Assembly (NCBI GenBank): GCA_963824275.1 | Contig: CAWGOT010000003.1 | Location: 2,790,001-2,854,000 of the forward strand | Length of the DNA: 64,000 nt | Direction: 5' to 3' | From: JANXQG01 sp963824275 | GTDB taxonomy: Bacteria > Planctomycetota > Planctomycetia > Pirellulales > Thermoguttaceae | Part shown: positions 9,090 to 20,205 of the stretch, piece by piece | How the letters are laid out: every line of letters begins with the position of its first letter | Position numbering within the stretch: the first letter of the stretch is position 1 | Made by a program: the position numbers and the translations under genes | Notes under the pieces: generated by a model | The model's input: only the letters and a program-made list of their open reading frames with translations | The model's database searches: none | What the model was told of the DNA's origin: nothing

Positions 9090-9491
9090 CTACGCCTCCG
9101 CTTCTTCGCACTGTTTCTTGTACGTTGCATAGTCTAACAATTCCGATTGGCCGCCCTTGACGCGGATCTTCACCAGCCAGCCGGCGCCGTAGGGGTCGTC
9201 ATTCAGCGAGTCGAGATTTTCGACCACCGCCTTGTTTACCTCGACGACCTCGCCGTCGACCGGGCTGTACAAGTCGCTCACTGCCTTGACCGATTCGACC
9301 TCGCCGAACGACTTGCCCGCCTGCACGGCGCGGCCCGGCTCGGGCAGATCGATGTGCACCAGATCGGTCAGCGCGTGGAGGGCGAAATCGGAGATGCCCA
9401 CGGTCGCCGTCTTGGCGCCTCCGGGCCCGTCTTCGAAGTGAATCCACTCATGCGTGCTTGTATATTTCAGAGATTTGGGATCGAGCGACAT
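9090..9491 (-). CDS. gcvH: Glycine cleavage system H protein
   Basis: The product has 133 residues, a typical length. The lipoyl-lysine motif GEVESVKAVSDLYSP places the modified Lys at residue 69. Flanking family features are HEWIHFEDG near the start, GISDFALHALTDLVHIDLPE, and GWLVKI near the end. The start at 9491 (MSLDPKSLKY) follows a GGAGC ribosome site; the open frame reaching 9539 merely translates the upstream palindrome. GcvH shuttles the aminomethyl intermediate between GcvPA/PB and GcvT, and is the expected substrate of the lipoate ligase-like gene at the operon end. Confidence 0.98.
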   Translation of the reverse strand: MSLDPKSLKYTSTHEWIHFEDGPGGAKTATVGISDFALHALTDLVHIDLPEPGRAVQAGKSFGEVESVKAVSDLYSPVDGEVVEVNKAVVENLDSLNDDPYGAGWLVKIRVKGGQSELLDYATYKKQCEEAEA

Positions 9492-9510
9492 TGGTTGGCT
9501 CCTTTCGAGG

Positions 9511-9538
9511 CACGTCAGGCTGGAAAGCCTGACGTACA
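9511..9538. repeat. Palindrome, GTCAGGCTGGAAAGCC family
   Basis: ACGTCAGGCT and AGCCTGACGT flank a short GGAA-type loop, forming a near-perfect hairpin between gcvT and gcvH. A longer relative is at 30332-30403. It could act as an mRNA processing or attenuation hairpin inside the operon. Confidence 0.8.
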
Positions 9539-9557
9539 CGACATCTTGGTAATTGGA

Positions 9558-10714
9558 TCACACGCGGCGGCGGTCCCGTTGGTAAAAAGGAAGTTCTATC
9601 ACACGGGCGGGTTCGGCACGACCCCGCACGTCGACTTGCAGTTCCATCCCCGGCTTGGCCACCGTGGGGGCGACAAAGCCCATGGCAATCGGTTTCTTCA
9701 ACGTGGGCGAGAACGTGCCGCTGGTTACTTCCCCCACGCGCTGCCCTCCCGAAAGGACCGGATAGCCTTGCCGCGGCACCCGCTGGCCGGTCATCTCCAG
9801 CCCTACCCGCACGCGATCGAGCGGCTGTTTCTGGATCCGCAGCAGGGCGTCTCGGCCGGGGAAGTCGTAGCCCACCAGGTGGCAGGCGAATCCCAGTCCG
9901 GCCTCGAAGGGATGGATCTGCTCGCTCAGTTCGTGGCCGTAGAGCGGCATGCCCGCCTCGAGCCGCAGCGTATCCCGGCGCCGAGGCCGCAGGGCACGAT
10001 GCCCAGCGGTTGGCCCTGATCGATGATGGCCTGCCACATGGCCGGGGCGATTTCCGAGCCGACGCTCAGTTCGAAACCGTCTTCCCCGGTGTAGCCGGTG
10101 CGGCTGATGATGCCGCCTTGCCGCCGCGCCGCCGGATGCAGCAACTGGACCCGCGTCCCGCGGTAGTAGCGCATCCATTGCAGGTCGATGTTCACCAAGG
10201 GCTGTAGGACATCGACGCTTTTAGGACCTTGGATGGCGAACATGGCCCACAGCCGGCTGAGGTCGGTGAAGATCACCTCGCGGCCGGGAATTTCGGCACG
10301 CTCGGGCGGCAGGTGGGCATGGATCCAAGCCACGATCTTCTCCCGGTTGCTGGCATTGACCACGACCACATAGAACGGCTGGCCGAAGGAATCGTGGTAG
10401 TAGCCCACCAGCACGTCGTCCAGAATGCCGCCTTCGTCGTTGGTCACCAGCGAATAGCGGATCTGGCCGAGTTCCATGTCGGCCACGCGGCGGGTGAGCA
10501 GTTCGGCCAGAAAGACGGCCGCGCCCGGCCCTTCAAACCGCAGCCGTCCCATGTGGGAAATATCGGTGATGGCCACGGCCGTGCGGGTGGCCGTATGTTC
10601 GTCGATGATCGAGGTGTACTGGACCGGCATGGCCCAGCCCGCGAAGTCCACCATCCGCGCGCCGTGGGTCACGTGCCAGTCAAAAAGAGGGGTTCGCAGC
10701 AGCGTGGGGTCCAT
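9558..10714 (-). CDS. gcvT: Glycine cleavage T protein (aminomethyltransferase), frameshifted near 9975
   Basis: The start at 10714 (MDPTLLRTPLFDWH) fits the family. The N-terminal part carries LRTPLF.W...GARMVDFAGWAMPVQY and DISHMGRLRFEGP, then SRTGYTGEDGFEL. Near 9975 one C is missing: the frame turns from PCGLGA into nonsense, while adding a base gives PCGLGARDTLRLEAGMPLYG. The rest continues to the stop at 9558 through GFVAPTVAKPG. The repaired length is 385 residues. The enzyme moves the one-carbon unit from aminomethyl-GcvH to tetrahydrofolate and releases ammonia. It is the first gene of the operon. Confidence 0.95.
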
Positions 10715-10834
10715 GAGGCGGTTCCAGGGGAAAGTCGGCCGTTCATTCTTGGCCAGGAAGATGGATTTTAACAAAATGTGACTCAGCGGACAGGGGGCGG
10801 GAGAATTGTAAGGTGTGCCCTGGCAGGCTGCACC

Positions 10835-10889
10835 CATTGGCAATCCGTCCTAGCGCTATGTGGTAAGACGGATTGGCAATCCGTCCTAC
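10835..10889. repeat. Palindrome, GGATTGGCAATCC family, copy 1
   Basis: Two near-identical blocks (ATTGGCAATCCGTCCTA) occur in direct order, each itself a palindrome around TTGGCAA. The second copy of the same arrangement is at 58825-58879. Confidence 0.85.
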
Positions 10890-10893
10890 ACTT

Positions 10894-10946
10894 ACCCGAA
10901 GCGTAAGCGAGGACGCTAAGTCGTTTCCTCGCTTACGCTTCGGGTT
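10894..10946. repeat. REP-like palindrome, YQPEAQAR family, copy 2
   Basis: The arms ACCCGAAGCGTAAGCGAGG and CCTCGCTTACGCTTCGGGT surround a 15-base loop. The arm has GTAAGC where the other copies have GCAAGC or ACAAGC, and the change is compensated on the opposite arm, so base pairing is conserved between copies. Confidence 0.85.
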
Positions 10947-11424
10947 AGTGTGAATGGTATCATTTCAGGCCGCGCGAAGTGTAAAGTGGCGCAAAAACGG
11001 CTTCTTGAATGATTTTTTGTCCACTTTTCACCACCTTTGGAAGTCATGTTCCGTCACCAAGTTGTATGAAAACATCAGGAGACCTTGGGAAAACAGGCTC
11101 TTCCACCCCTTGGAGGACATTGTTCCACTGAGCGGAAGTATAGCCAGGATTGGCCAACGGCGTTTGCCGTCGGCCATCGCTAATCCTTGATCCCTTGATC
11201 CTTGATCCCTCATCGTTCATCCCGCAATTCTTCATTTTTCGCCTGTTGGCGAAATGCTGCCCGGAGCGCATGCTCGCCTTAAGCTGCTCTATGCTCTCCG
11301 GCCTCTTGACTTGCCGGTTGGCTCCGCTAGACTCAAGACCAGAGCGGAATAGGAAATGCCCGTACCTTGCCTCTCCCGGAGGAAGAGGGACAGCTACTCA
11401 CCCGCGGCTTGGGGATCGCCATTC

Positions 11425-12060
11425 ATGTCATCCATTCCGGCCACGCCGTCGCACGAGCCCGAATACGCCTGGGAAATCGCCACGCTGTACCCGGCGCAAG
11501 GGGAGTGGTCCGAGGAAGCGTATTTGGAGTTGACGGACCACGCGAACCGGCGCATCGAATACACCGAGGGGCGGTTGGAGTTTCTGCCTATGCCGACGGA
11601 CATCCATGAAACGCTAGTCCGATTCTTGTTTCGGGCTTTGGACCGTTATGTCGACCAGCGGAAACTGGGCGAAGTTTTTTCCAACGGCATCCGCCTGCGG
11701 GTCGCCGAAAAAAAATACCGCCTGCCGGATGTTATCTTCCTGCACCGAGACCACTTCTACGCTCGTCACAACCGCGCCTGGGAGGGGGCGGATCTGGTAA
11801 TGGAGGTCGTGAGCGACTCTCCCGCCGATCGCCTGCGCGATTACGAGCAAAAGCTGATCGATTACGCCGCGGCCAAAGTCGCGGAATATTGGATCGTCGA
11901 CCGCGAGCGAAAGGTGGTGATCGTCCACGGGCTTGTCGGCGGCGCTTACTCCGTGCTCGACGAATACATCCGCGGGCAAATCGCGGCCTCCAGGCTGTTG
12001 GAAGAGTTCGCAATCGACATCGCTGCGCTCTTTGCCGCGGCGGAGAACATTCCGGAGTGA
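11425..12060 (+). CDS. Uma2-family (DUF820) putative endonuclease
   Basis: The product has 211 residues if started at ATG 11425 (MSSIPATPSHEPEY); the frame opens earlier at 11356 without support. The PD-(D/E)xK-like core of the Uma2 family is visible: RRIEYTEGRLEFLPMP, RLPDVIFL (Asp), DLVMEVVSDS (Glu-Val), and KLIDYAAAKVAEYWIVD. Uma2 genes are numerous in planctomycetes and cyanobacteria. Their function is unproven, with nuclease activity inferred from the fold. The gene stands alone, upstream of the Gly-rich protein gene. Confidence 0.88.
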   Translation: MSSIPATPSHEPEYAWEIATLYPAQGEWSEEAYLELTDHANRRIEYTEGRLEFLPMPTDIHETLVRFLFRALDRYVDQRKLGEVFSNGIRLRVAEKKYRLPDVIFLHRDHFYARHNRAWEGADLVMEVVSDSPADRLRDYEQKLIDYAAAKVAEYWIVDRERKVVIVHGLVGGAYSVLDEYIRGQIAASRLLEEFAIDIAALFAAAENIPE

Positions 12061-12189
12061 ACACGAAAGACTCTCCGCCACCAGCAGGGCGGCCACGCGC
12101 AGGTCGATCTGATGGGCCGCGCCGTGGCCCTGCGGCCGAATGCCTTCATGCCAATCTGGCGGGCGGCAGCGAGAAAGGAAGGGAAAGCC

Positions 12190-15100
12190 ATGAGAATTCC
12201 TCCGAGATCGCTAGCTTTCACGAATCATTCAGCGGGGCAGGTCATCACGTCAGCGTCTCGTTCTTGCCATGGCCTACTCCGCCGCGTCGGGCCATCTTTA
12301 TCACTAATAAAAGCAGGCGCGCTAGCCTCGCTGATCCACTTCTCGTTCGCCTCCGCACTGTTTGGCGGAGACGCCACGGTCAGCGGCTCCAATGGCAATG
12401 CCGGCTATAACGGCAGCATAGGATTCAATACTCCGGGCGGCAACGCCGGAGCAGGAGACAACGGAGGCTCGGCCAACGCCGACCCCGCTTCGCCTGCCGA
12501 CGCGTCGAACACGGCGACGGCGACGGGCGGAAATGGCGGACAGGGCGGTTTCGGCGGCTCGCCGTTCAGTGGCGGTTACAATGGCGGCAACGGAGGCAAT
12601 GGCGGCTACGGCGGCTACGCTACGGCAAATGCCAACACCGCGCCGAGTGCCGGCACTGCCGGGTCAATGATCACCGCCAGCGGCGGGAACGGCGGAAACG
12701 GCGGGAACGGCGGAAATTCGTTCAACGGCGGGACATCAGGTTCCGGCGCGTATGGCGGCTCGGGCGGCTCCGCCTCCGTCAGCGGCAGCGCTATAGCCGC
12801 TGACGCAAGCTGCGCGACCATCCTTGCCACGGCCACCGGCGGCAACGGCGGCGCAGGCGGCAGCGGCGGCCAGGGCACGAGCGGCAGCAGCGGCGGCGCC
12901 GCCGGCGCAGGAGGCGCAGGCGGAATAGCGCAGTTTGCCTCGCCCCTGATCGGTCAGTCCAACGGCGGTCCCGTCACCGTGGCCGGCGCCCTCTACGGCG
13001 GCAGCGGCGGCAACGCGGGGCAGCCCGGTCCCGGCGCCGGAAGCCGGCGCCGCGAGTAACGCCGGCAACGGGGCGACCGCATCTGCCACCAACATGATCA
13101 GCGGCGTCACCACGGGACCCATCTCGCTCTCGCAATCGGCCTACGGCGGCAACGGCGGCGCCGCCATCGGCGGCGTGCCCGGCACGGCGGGCTACGGCAC
13201 CAGCGATCTGTCAGTCACCACCAGTTCTTCGGCCCTCAACGTAACAACGCTGGCAACAGGAGGCAATGGCGGCGACCAGACGGTGGACGGCACGGGCAAC
13301 CCCGCTGCGCCGGGCTTAGGCGGGGGCGCCTACTCCGCTGCCGTCAATACCAACACCAGCGGCGGCAGCGCGACGGTTACGAGCCTCGCCACAGCCGTGG
13401 GCGGCAACGGCGGCAACGGCGGCTACTACTCTTCGTCCGGCTCGGGCAACATCGCAGGACGCGGAGCAAACGCAGTCGCCAACGCGAACGCGATCGCCAC
13501 GGGCGGCAGCACATCGGTCACGTGCATGGCCAGTGCACTGGGAGGCAGCGGCGGCATGGGCTATTTCAACGACCAGTCGGGCCAGGGGGGAAGTGGCCAG
13601 TGCAGCGCCGTCGGCCAGACGAGTGGGTGCATGAATACGCTGACGGTTACCAGCAGCGCCGTCGGCGGCAACGGCGGCCTCGTCCTTTACAATACCGCGA
13701 CGACGACCGCGGGAAACGGCGGCGGCGCCATCGTCCTGACGGCCAGCGGCGCCGCGCTGGGCCGAGCATGGTCTGCGTCAACGCCGTGGGTCAGGGGGCG
13801 CGGCGGCGCATCGCAGAGCGTCGGGACCTTCAACGCCGGCAACGGGGGAGGGGCCGAGTTCCTCACGCTCCCATACGGCCAGTCCAACGGCGGCTGCGTC
13901 CAGGTCGTCGGCAGCCTTGTCGGCGGCTCGGGGGGAAGCAACTACTTCGGCGGATCGGGCGGCAACGGCTACGCCATGTCGCTCAGTAACCAGGTCTCCG
14001 GCGCGACTTGCGGAAACCTGACGCTTGTGCAGAATGCCGTGGGCGGCAGTGGCGGCGACGGCAATGGCGGCAGTTCGGGGCTGGCGGGCAGCGGCGCCAG
14101 CTCGTTGACCGTCGCCGCGAGCAATGCCGGGCTGACGGTGATCACGGGCGGCACCGGCGGAAACGGCGGCAATCAGTGGTCATCAAGCCCAGCGGCGGCA
14201 GCGTCGCCCGGCGCAGCCGGCGTCGCTTATGCCAGCGCGATCAACACCAACGCCACCCCCGGCAGCACGTCGGCCACGAGCCAGGCCACGGCCGTCGGCG
14301 GCAACGCAGGCAGCGGGTATAACAACTCCCAGGCGGCGGCAGGGGCAAGCGCTTTTGCGACCGCCATTGGCCAGACCAGCGGCGACGGCAACCCCGTGAC
14401 CGTCAGCAGCAATGCCGCCGCCGGCGGCGGCGGAAATGCCGGGCCCAACGGCCAGCCCGCCGAGGTCGTTCAGGCCGGCGCCGGCGGCAGTGCGCTGGTG
14501 CTCGCGGCCAGCGGCGTAGCGCTGGGCAACAGCCCGGTCAACGTTACCGCCACGGCCACCGGCGGCTATGGCGGTGGGCAGCTCAACTCGGGCAACGTCA
14601 ACGGCGGCAACGGCGGCTCGGCGTCATTCTCCACGCTGCCTTACGGCCAGTCCAATGGCGGCAGCGTGATGGTCATCGGCAGTCTGTATGGCGGTTCGGG
14701 CGGTTATGCCTGCGGCACTGGTTCGGGCGGCAACGGCGCGAGCGTCAATGCCTCCAACGCGGTGGCAGGCTCAACGACCGGCAGCCTCACACTCCAGCAG
14801 TACGCTTACGGCGGCGCCGGCGGCAGCGCGACGGGCGGCGCCTTGGGGCTCACCGGCAGCGCCTCCAGCTCGCTCTCCCTTACCGCCAGCAACGCGTCGC
14901 TCACCTTGATGACCGGCGCGACGGGCGGATACGGCGGCCAGCAGTCGTCGACGAGCAGCACCGCCTTCGCCGCGCCCGGTGGCAATGCCGTCGCTTGTAG
15001 CAATGCCGTCAACACCAACCCCGGCGGATGGGTCAGCAGCCAGGCCTACGCCCAGGGCGGCCAGGCCGGCTACGGCGCCAACAACGCCCAGGGCTCGACG

Positions 15101-17617
15101 GGCGGAAATGCCGTCGCCACCGCTGTCGCACAGAACAGCGGCAATGGCGGCTACGTCTCTGTCTCGAGCGTTGCCCGGGGCGGATACGGCAGCGGCATTT
15201 ATAACAACTCTCAGGCCGCTCAGGGCGGCAACGGCGGCAGCGCCTTGGTGCTCGCCGCCAGCGGTGTGGCGCTGGGCAATAGTCCGGTCGATGTCGATGC
15301 CAATGCCAGCGGCGGCTGGGGTCTGTCCTCGAGCGGCCCTGGTGAAGGCGGCAACGGCGGGACCGCTTCCTTCGCTAGCGCGCCCTACGGACAGTCCAAT
15401 GGCGGCTACGTCCAAGTTCAAGGCAGCCTTTCCGGCGGCAATGGCGCTAGCGCCTACGGCCCCGGATCGGGCGGCAACGGCTGCCCGATATCCATTACCA
15501 ACCAGGTCAATGGCGTCACATCGGGGAGCCTCTACCTCGAGCAGTACGGCGCCGGCGGCGCCGGCGGCGGTGCATCGGGCGGAAACGTCGGCCTGGCCGG
15601 CAGTGGGAGCAGCTCGCTCACGTTCGCCGCAAGTTGTTCCTCTTTGACCGTCGTGACCTATGGCATCGGCGGAGCGGGCGGCAGCCAGAACTCGGCCGGC
15701 ACGGCAGCCGCCGCCGGGATCGGGGCAAACGGCACATCCTACGCCAACGCGCTCAACAACACCGGATCGGTCACGAGCCAGGCCAACGGCATCGGCGGAG
15801 CGGGAGGCTATGGCTACAACAATGCCGCCGCGGCCGCCGGTGGAGCAGGCTGCTCTTCAGCATTCGGCCAGACCAGCGGCAACGGCAACGCGGTGACTGT
15901 CGCAAGCAATGCCACCGGCGGTGCGGGAGGCGGCGTTGCGGGCAACACCGTGCTCACCCAGGCCGGCAATGGAGGGAATGCCCTGGTGTTGGCCGCCAGC
16001 GGTGTGGCGCTGGGCAATAGCCCGGTCAACGTCACCGCCACGGCCACCGGCGGTGCGGGCGGTACATCGGGCGGCGGGGCCGATGCCAACGGCGGAAACG
16101 GCGGAAACGCCACGGCCGCCGCCTTCGGTCAGAACAATTCCCTCGGTCAGCCCGTGAATGTGACTGCCAACGCCCACGCCGGGGCGGGCGGCGCGGCGCC
16201 GGCGCGGGCATCGGCGGCGCAAGCGGCACGGCCCTGGCCACTGCGCTGGCCGTCGGCGGTTCCGGTACGGCGACCGCGGCTGCCCAGACGCCATCCTCCG
16301 CGGGAACGATCGCCTCCATCACGGCCACCGCCGCTTCGCCCCGTGCCGGGCAGCGTGACCGTCCAGAGCGGCGCTGCGATGGGCGTGCCTGCCATCAACC
16401 CGAGCTTGACTTCCGCCTTTACTTTGCAATCCGCGGCCTATGTCACGGGCATGCCCCTGGCCTCCGACGTCGCCGCTGCTTTGGCCGGGAATCCGAACGT
16501 CGCGGCCAGTCTAGGCAGCAGCTCGAGCCAGGTCCTGGGACTAATGACGATGGGTGGCTCCTATCCGGGCGGGCCGTCCGCGCCGACCACCACGAGCCAG
16601 ATCAACTACTCGCTCGACGGGGTTCCTGGCGAAGGTCTTACGCTGGGGCTGCTGGGCCTAGCGTCCAGCGGCTCGGCCTCGCCGGGCTTCAGCTTGGATC
16701 TTACGATCAGTGAGAACGGGAGCCCGCTGCCCGGCATGAACTTCGCGTTCAGTTCGCTGGCCGCGGCCGAGACGTTCTTTAGCGACAATTCCGTAAGTTT
16801 GGGCGCGGTCCCCAGCGGACCGTTCACACTGAACATCAGGCAGACCATTTCGTCGCAGCAGTATCTCGCCTTGGCGGACCAGCAGGCCCTGATCGCGCAA
16901 ACCTCCGCGACCGGCTCCTCGGCCTGGGTCTTGCCCGTCAGTGGAAACTGGAGCGATTCGAGCAAGTGGAGTGCGGGCGTGCCCAATGCGGTTGGTGCGA
17001 GTGCCACCTTCAATGTCGCGACGAGCGGGGGCATTACCGTCACGCTGGATATTCCGGTCGCGCTGGGCGGGCTGGTCTTCGGCAACTCCGCCGCAGCGGG
17101 CGTGGGCTGCACGATTGCCGGCCCCGACCTTATGACTTTCGACAATTCCGGCAGCGGCGCCGCGATCAGCGTGGCGTACGGCACGCATGCCATTGACGTT
17201 CCGATCCTGCTCAACGACAACCTTACGGTGCTTTCCGGCGGCACGAGCCCCTGGCGCTGAAGTCTGGGGGCCGGTGGCATCACTGACAACGGCGACGGCT
17301 ACTCACTGACGCTGGACGGACCGGGCGGCATGCTGATCTTGAGCGGCGACAATTCCTACACGGGCGGCACGGTGGTCGAGGCCGGCACTCTCGTGGTAAC
17401 GGGCCCCGGCGCCTTGCCCGAAGGCGGGAGCCTGACGCTGGGCCCTGGGGCCGATGTGCTATTCTCGCCGGTCGTCTTTTCGGCGGCAGCCGGTCCTGTT
17501 TCCGCGGTGCCGGTGCCGGAGCCGGGCACGCCGGCATTACTCGTATTCGGCCTTGGCCTTGCAGCGGTGGCGAGGACGGCGATGACCTCGATTGCCCGGA
17601 GACTTTCGGCACGTTGA
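12190..17617 (+). CDS. Giant Gly-rich modular PEP-CTERM protein with autotransporter-type repeat; several frameshifts
   Basis: The start at 12190 follows GGAAGGGA. A signal-like hydrophobic stretch (residues about 40-58) leads into roughly 1,300 residues dominated by GGNGG, GGSGG and GGAGG. Modules of about 250 residues recur: QSNGG-V-V-GSL(Y/V)GGSGG starts near 12943, 13870, 14639 and 15388, and LAASGVALGNSPV recurs near 14500, 15250 and 15990. After 16400 comes a non-repetitive domain, then an autotransporter-associated beta-strand motif (LILSGDNSYTGGTVV). Last is a PEP-CTERM tail (VPEPGTPALLVFGLGLAAVA plus a basic end), which marks the protein for exosortase-mediated export and anchoring. 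Breaks occur near 13030, 16195, 16340 and 17247-17268; the last two pairs each compensate. Probably a surface or matrix protein. Confidence 0.8.
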
Positions 17618-18074
17618 ATTTCGAGATGGCAAATTAAGGTGCGGATCGAGGGTCTAAACCCCATGGTCTCCAAGCGCGGCAAGGCCAACATGATGGTTAA
17701 GCGTGCCGTTGTGTTCGATGATTGTTCGCACAAGCGGCAGGTGATCGACAGTGGAGCACGACGCGATCAAGATGGCCCGATTCCCCCGATTCGCGCGAGT
17801 GCTTGAGAGAATTTGCAGCGAACCGTTGATCCCGATCAGCGTCTATGCTAAAATCAGGGGTGTCGTGTGATCACAATTCCTATCCGTGCACGCCCGGCTA
17901 AGGACCGGTGAGTTAATGACTCCCATAGTCGCCTTTCGCTCCGCGAAAGAACGCCAGTTTCGCCGAGCGAAAGGCGACAGTTGTTGATTTGCCGATCCTA
18001 AACCGCCTTACGATGACGACTTCCTTGCGGCAATTCGATCACCTCACTCTGTAGCCTGCTTGAGAACTTATTCC
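17618..18074. other. Intergenic region with a palindrome
   Basis: No coding frame could be supported over these 457 bases. The only structure noticed is the hairpin at 17928-17979. The sequence after it (to 18074) should carry the promoter of the next gene, but no clear elements were identified. Confidence 0.6.
17928..17979. repeat. Palindrome GTCGCCTTTCGCT
   Basis: AGTCGCCTTTCGCTCCGCGAAA is followed after about eight bases by TTTCGCCGAGCGAAAGGCGACA, giving a strong imperfect hairpin. No second copy was noticed in this window. Confidence 0.75.
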
Positions 18075-19307
18075 ATGCCCGGTAAAAAGACCGACAATAA
18101 GGCCATCGTTCGCGCATTGAAGAAGCACGCGCTTTCCAAGAGGGGTGCAACGGTGCATCGCTACTGCCTCGATGCGAACCAACCGGACATTGTGATCCAA
18201 AGCCGGCTTAGTTGGCCGAGCTTTGCCGACCTTTCCAAGGAAGGGATCTTGTGCGTGCCCATCCAGCACGCGCGTCTTAACGACCTTCGCAAGGTCCACA
18301 AGAAGATCAAGGGCGTGGAAGCGGACGACATCGACGGGCACACCTACATGGACGTGCCGATCGGCTCCGCATCTCTCGACGTGCTGCTGTCGTTTATCGA
18401 TGAAGCCTATAAGTTGGTGTGGGACAAGTTGCCCGCCAGCGACCAGCTTATGCTCGATCTGGCTGCCCAACCGTATGACGAGGCGAAGATTCTCGACGCA
18501 TTGATCACGTGCCACGGACTCAAGGACCACCGCGCGGCGATCCGCAAGCTGCTTCGCCCTTCGATCATCTTCCGCACGTCGAAGGCGAGCGATGCGAAGC
18601 TGCCCGCGGGCGCGATGAAGATCGGCGGCAATCCCGACTTGCCGCTGGAGACCGCGTGGCCGTGTTTCAAGGACGGACGGCCGCTGGCCTTCCTCGCGCA
18701 GTTCGACCTGGCGGCGATCGCCGCACTGAAGCCCAACATCCTAGGGCTGCCCAAGGAGGGACTGCTTTCGCTCTTTTCGGCGTGGGGTTGGTTAAGCGAA
18801 GACGAATGCGATCCGGAAGTGCCGGACCACGGGCGCAAGCAGCCGGGCTGGACGGTCATACTGCACACGCCGGCCCGCGTACAGAAGGAGCGGCGGAAGG
18901 CGCCGCACGGCGTGAATGCGTTCAAGGTCGGCGCTGCCGAACCGATCCACGTCATGTCGCTTCCCGAGGCTTACGAGCCCTCGGTGGCCAGGCTTAAGTT
19001 GTCGCGCAAGGCCCGGGAGAATTTCGACGCCCTGGAGCAGGACTTTCGGACGATGCAGTTGCGTCATTGGCTAAAGCAAGACGACCCATTTTCCGGCTGC
19101 CATCGTCTCGGCGGCTATGGACGCTATCAGCAGGAATTCCCCAGCGAACTCAAAAGCGGCAAGTTGACGATGCTCATCCAACTCGGGACCGACGACACGA
19201 TCGGCATGTGCTGGGGCGACGGAGGTGAGTTGACCTTCTGCGTCGACGCCGGCGCGCTGGCGAAGGGGCGGATCGTGCCGCTTTGGGGAACGTGTCAGGG
19301 CGGATAA
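18075..19307 (+). CDS. YwqG/DUF1963-like protein
   Basis: The product has 410 residues from ATG 18075 (MPGKKTDNK); the open frame begins 15 bases earlier with TTG. The C-terminal two thirds resemble the DUF1963/YwqG family: KIGGNPDLPLETAWP, then PLAFLAQFDLA, and GGYGRYQQEF near the end. The N-terminal ~120 residues look like a separate small domain, with an ending (LLSFIDEAYKLVWDKLP) reminiscent of MmcQ/YjbR proteins; this is tentative. DUF1963 proteins have no established enzymatic role. Surrounding genes are also small unknowns, so context does not help. Confidence 0.7.
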   Translation: MPGKKTDNKAIVRALKKHALSKRGATVHRYCLDANQPDIVIQSRLSWPSFADLSKEGILCVPIQHARLNDLRKVHKKIKGVEADDIDGHTYMDVPIGSASLDVLLSFIDEAYKLVWDKLPASDQLMLDLAAQPYDEAKILDALITCHGLKDHRAAIRKLLRPSIIFRTSKASDAKLPAGAMKIGGNPDLPLETAWPCFKDGRPLAFLAQFDLAAIAALKPNILGLPKEGLLSLFSAWGWLSEDECDPEVPDHGRKQPGWTVILHTPARVQKERRKAPHGVNAFKVGAAEPIHVMSLPEAYEPSVARLKLSRKARENFDALEQDFRTMQLRHWLKQDDPFSGCHRLGGYGRYQQEFPSELKSGKLTMLIQLGTDDTIGMCWGDGGELTFCVDAGALAKGRIVPLWGTCQGG

Positions 19308-19343
19308 ATCTTCACCATCTTTGCGCTGATATGGGCGCTTTGT

Positions 19344-19928
19344 GTGGGCGGGTTCTATGTTCTGTGGAAGCGGAATCGCAGCGAGGGCCGCTGGATTGTG
19401 GCCGGTGAGGTCCAACGCGATTTCATGGTGCTGGATGCCGTTTCCCCTCAATTTGCTGCCGCAGTTGAAGCGGCTAGCGCAAGCCGTTCTTTTGGTGACC
19501 CTGGGACAATAACGGCTGAAGAAGAGCTAGGCTTGGAACCCGATCTGCCGGGCGTCGTCTCGTCTGGCAAGCGACAATGGAAGCGAATAAATGTTCTCGG
19601 CATCTTTTTTGCCCTGCTAGCGCTACCGGCTTGGGCATGGTTTTATACACTGATGCACCCGCTTGCGCGGGGATTTGGCAATACGTGGGCTGTGGGCATC
19701 GAGTTTGGCCTATTGGCCGCGGTTCCCATCTATGGCCTGGCGGTTTCAATTGGGCTTTTGCGGCTGCCGACGAGCTTCTTCGAGAAAGAAGTCGCTGGCC
19801 GGCGGGTAATGCGATTCGTGGGAGCGAAATCGGCAAGCGGTGTGCAGCCGATCGCATTGTTTTGCGTCATGCTTTGCTTGGGTTGTCTGGTCGGCGCCGT
19901 TTGCATGACAGTGTTTGTATTCCGCTAG
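19344..19928 (+). CDS. Hypothetical membrane protein
   Basis: The frame gives 194 residues from a GTG at 19344. The codons just upstream (from about 19317) are in frame and encode a hydrophobic run (IFALIWALCVGGFYVLW), so the true start probably lies upstream at a non-ATG codon and includes a first membrane helix. Three more helices are visible (residues about 85-105, 115-140 and 168-192). The soluble loop between helices 1 and 2 is acidic. I do not recognise the family. It follows the DUF1963-like gene by 36 bases, in the same frame as its stop. Confidence 0.55.
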   Translation: MGGFYVLWKRNRSEGRWIVAGEVQRDFMVLDAVSPQFAAAVEAASASRSFGDPGTITAEEELGLEPDLPGVVSSGKRQWKRINVLGIFFALLALPAWAWFYTLMHPLARGFGNTWAVGIEFGLLAAVPIYGLAVSIGLLRLPTSFFEKEVAGRRVMRFVGAKSASGVQPIALFCVMLCLGCLVGAVCMTVFVFR

Positions 19929-19984
19929 GTTTATCGCAACCAATTTCCGGAGGATAAAATGCCTTCGGGCGAGCTCTTGCGGGT

Positions 19985-20202
19985 CGACGCGCCCGCCCCA
20001 TACTCCACAATGCGTACGTCGGGGCCAATCCGGCGGCTGTCGCCCAACGCGGGATCTTCGACGACACGACGTTCCTCGATTCGGGCAATAAGGCTCTCGC
20101 CCAACTATCGCTGAAGTTGGTTCGACGCTTTGACGATAAGCCGCGGGCTGTCGTCCAGCCAATAGGATTCAAGGTACGGGTCCATGCCGGGAAAAGGTTC
20201 AT
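19985..20202 (-). pseudogene. Truncated DUF4058 gene fragment (duplicate of 21221-22013)
   Basis: The fragment matches the N-terminal part of the DUF4058 gene downstream almost base for base. Both copies share the run from the start codon region through AACCAACTTCAG, the Arg-Ile-Glu-Glu-Arg segment and the GPDVRIVEHGA-like segment. This copy lacks a few bases right after the start (MNLFPAWT instead of MKSPFPGMD), carries a stop within the aligned region, and ends after about 75 codons. It is the decayed end of a local duplication. Confidence 0.8.
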
Positions 20203-20205
20203 GTT

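Larger units (their letters stand above)
10715..11424. other. Intergenic region between gcvT and the Uma2 gene; repeats only
   Basis: This stretch of about 710 bases lies between divergent genes and should contain both promoters, but no clear -35/-10 pair stands out. It holds two palindromic repeats (10835-10889 and 10894-10946). It also has short tandem CTTGATCC-type runs near 11186-11212. No credible coding frame was found. Confidence 0.6.

Noticed and set aside
14771..15421. Minus-strand 216-codon frame in the Gly-rich gene
   Set aside because: Repetitive GGC/GCC codons leave all frames open; the plus-strand frame explains the modules and PEP-CTERM end.
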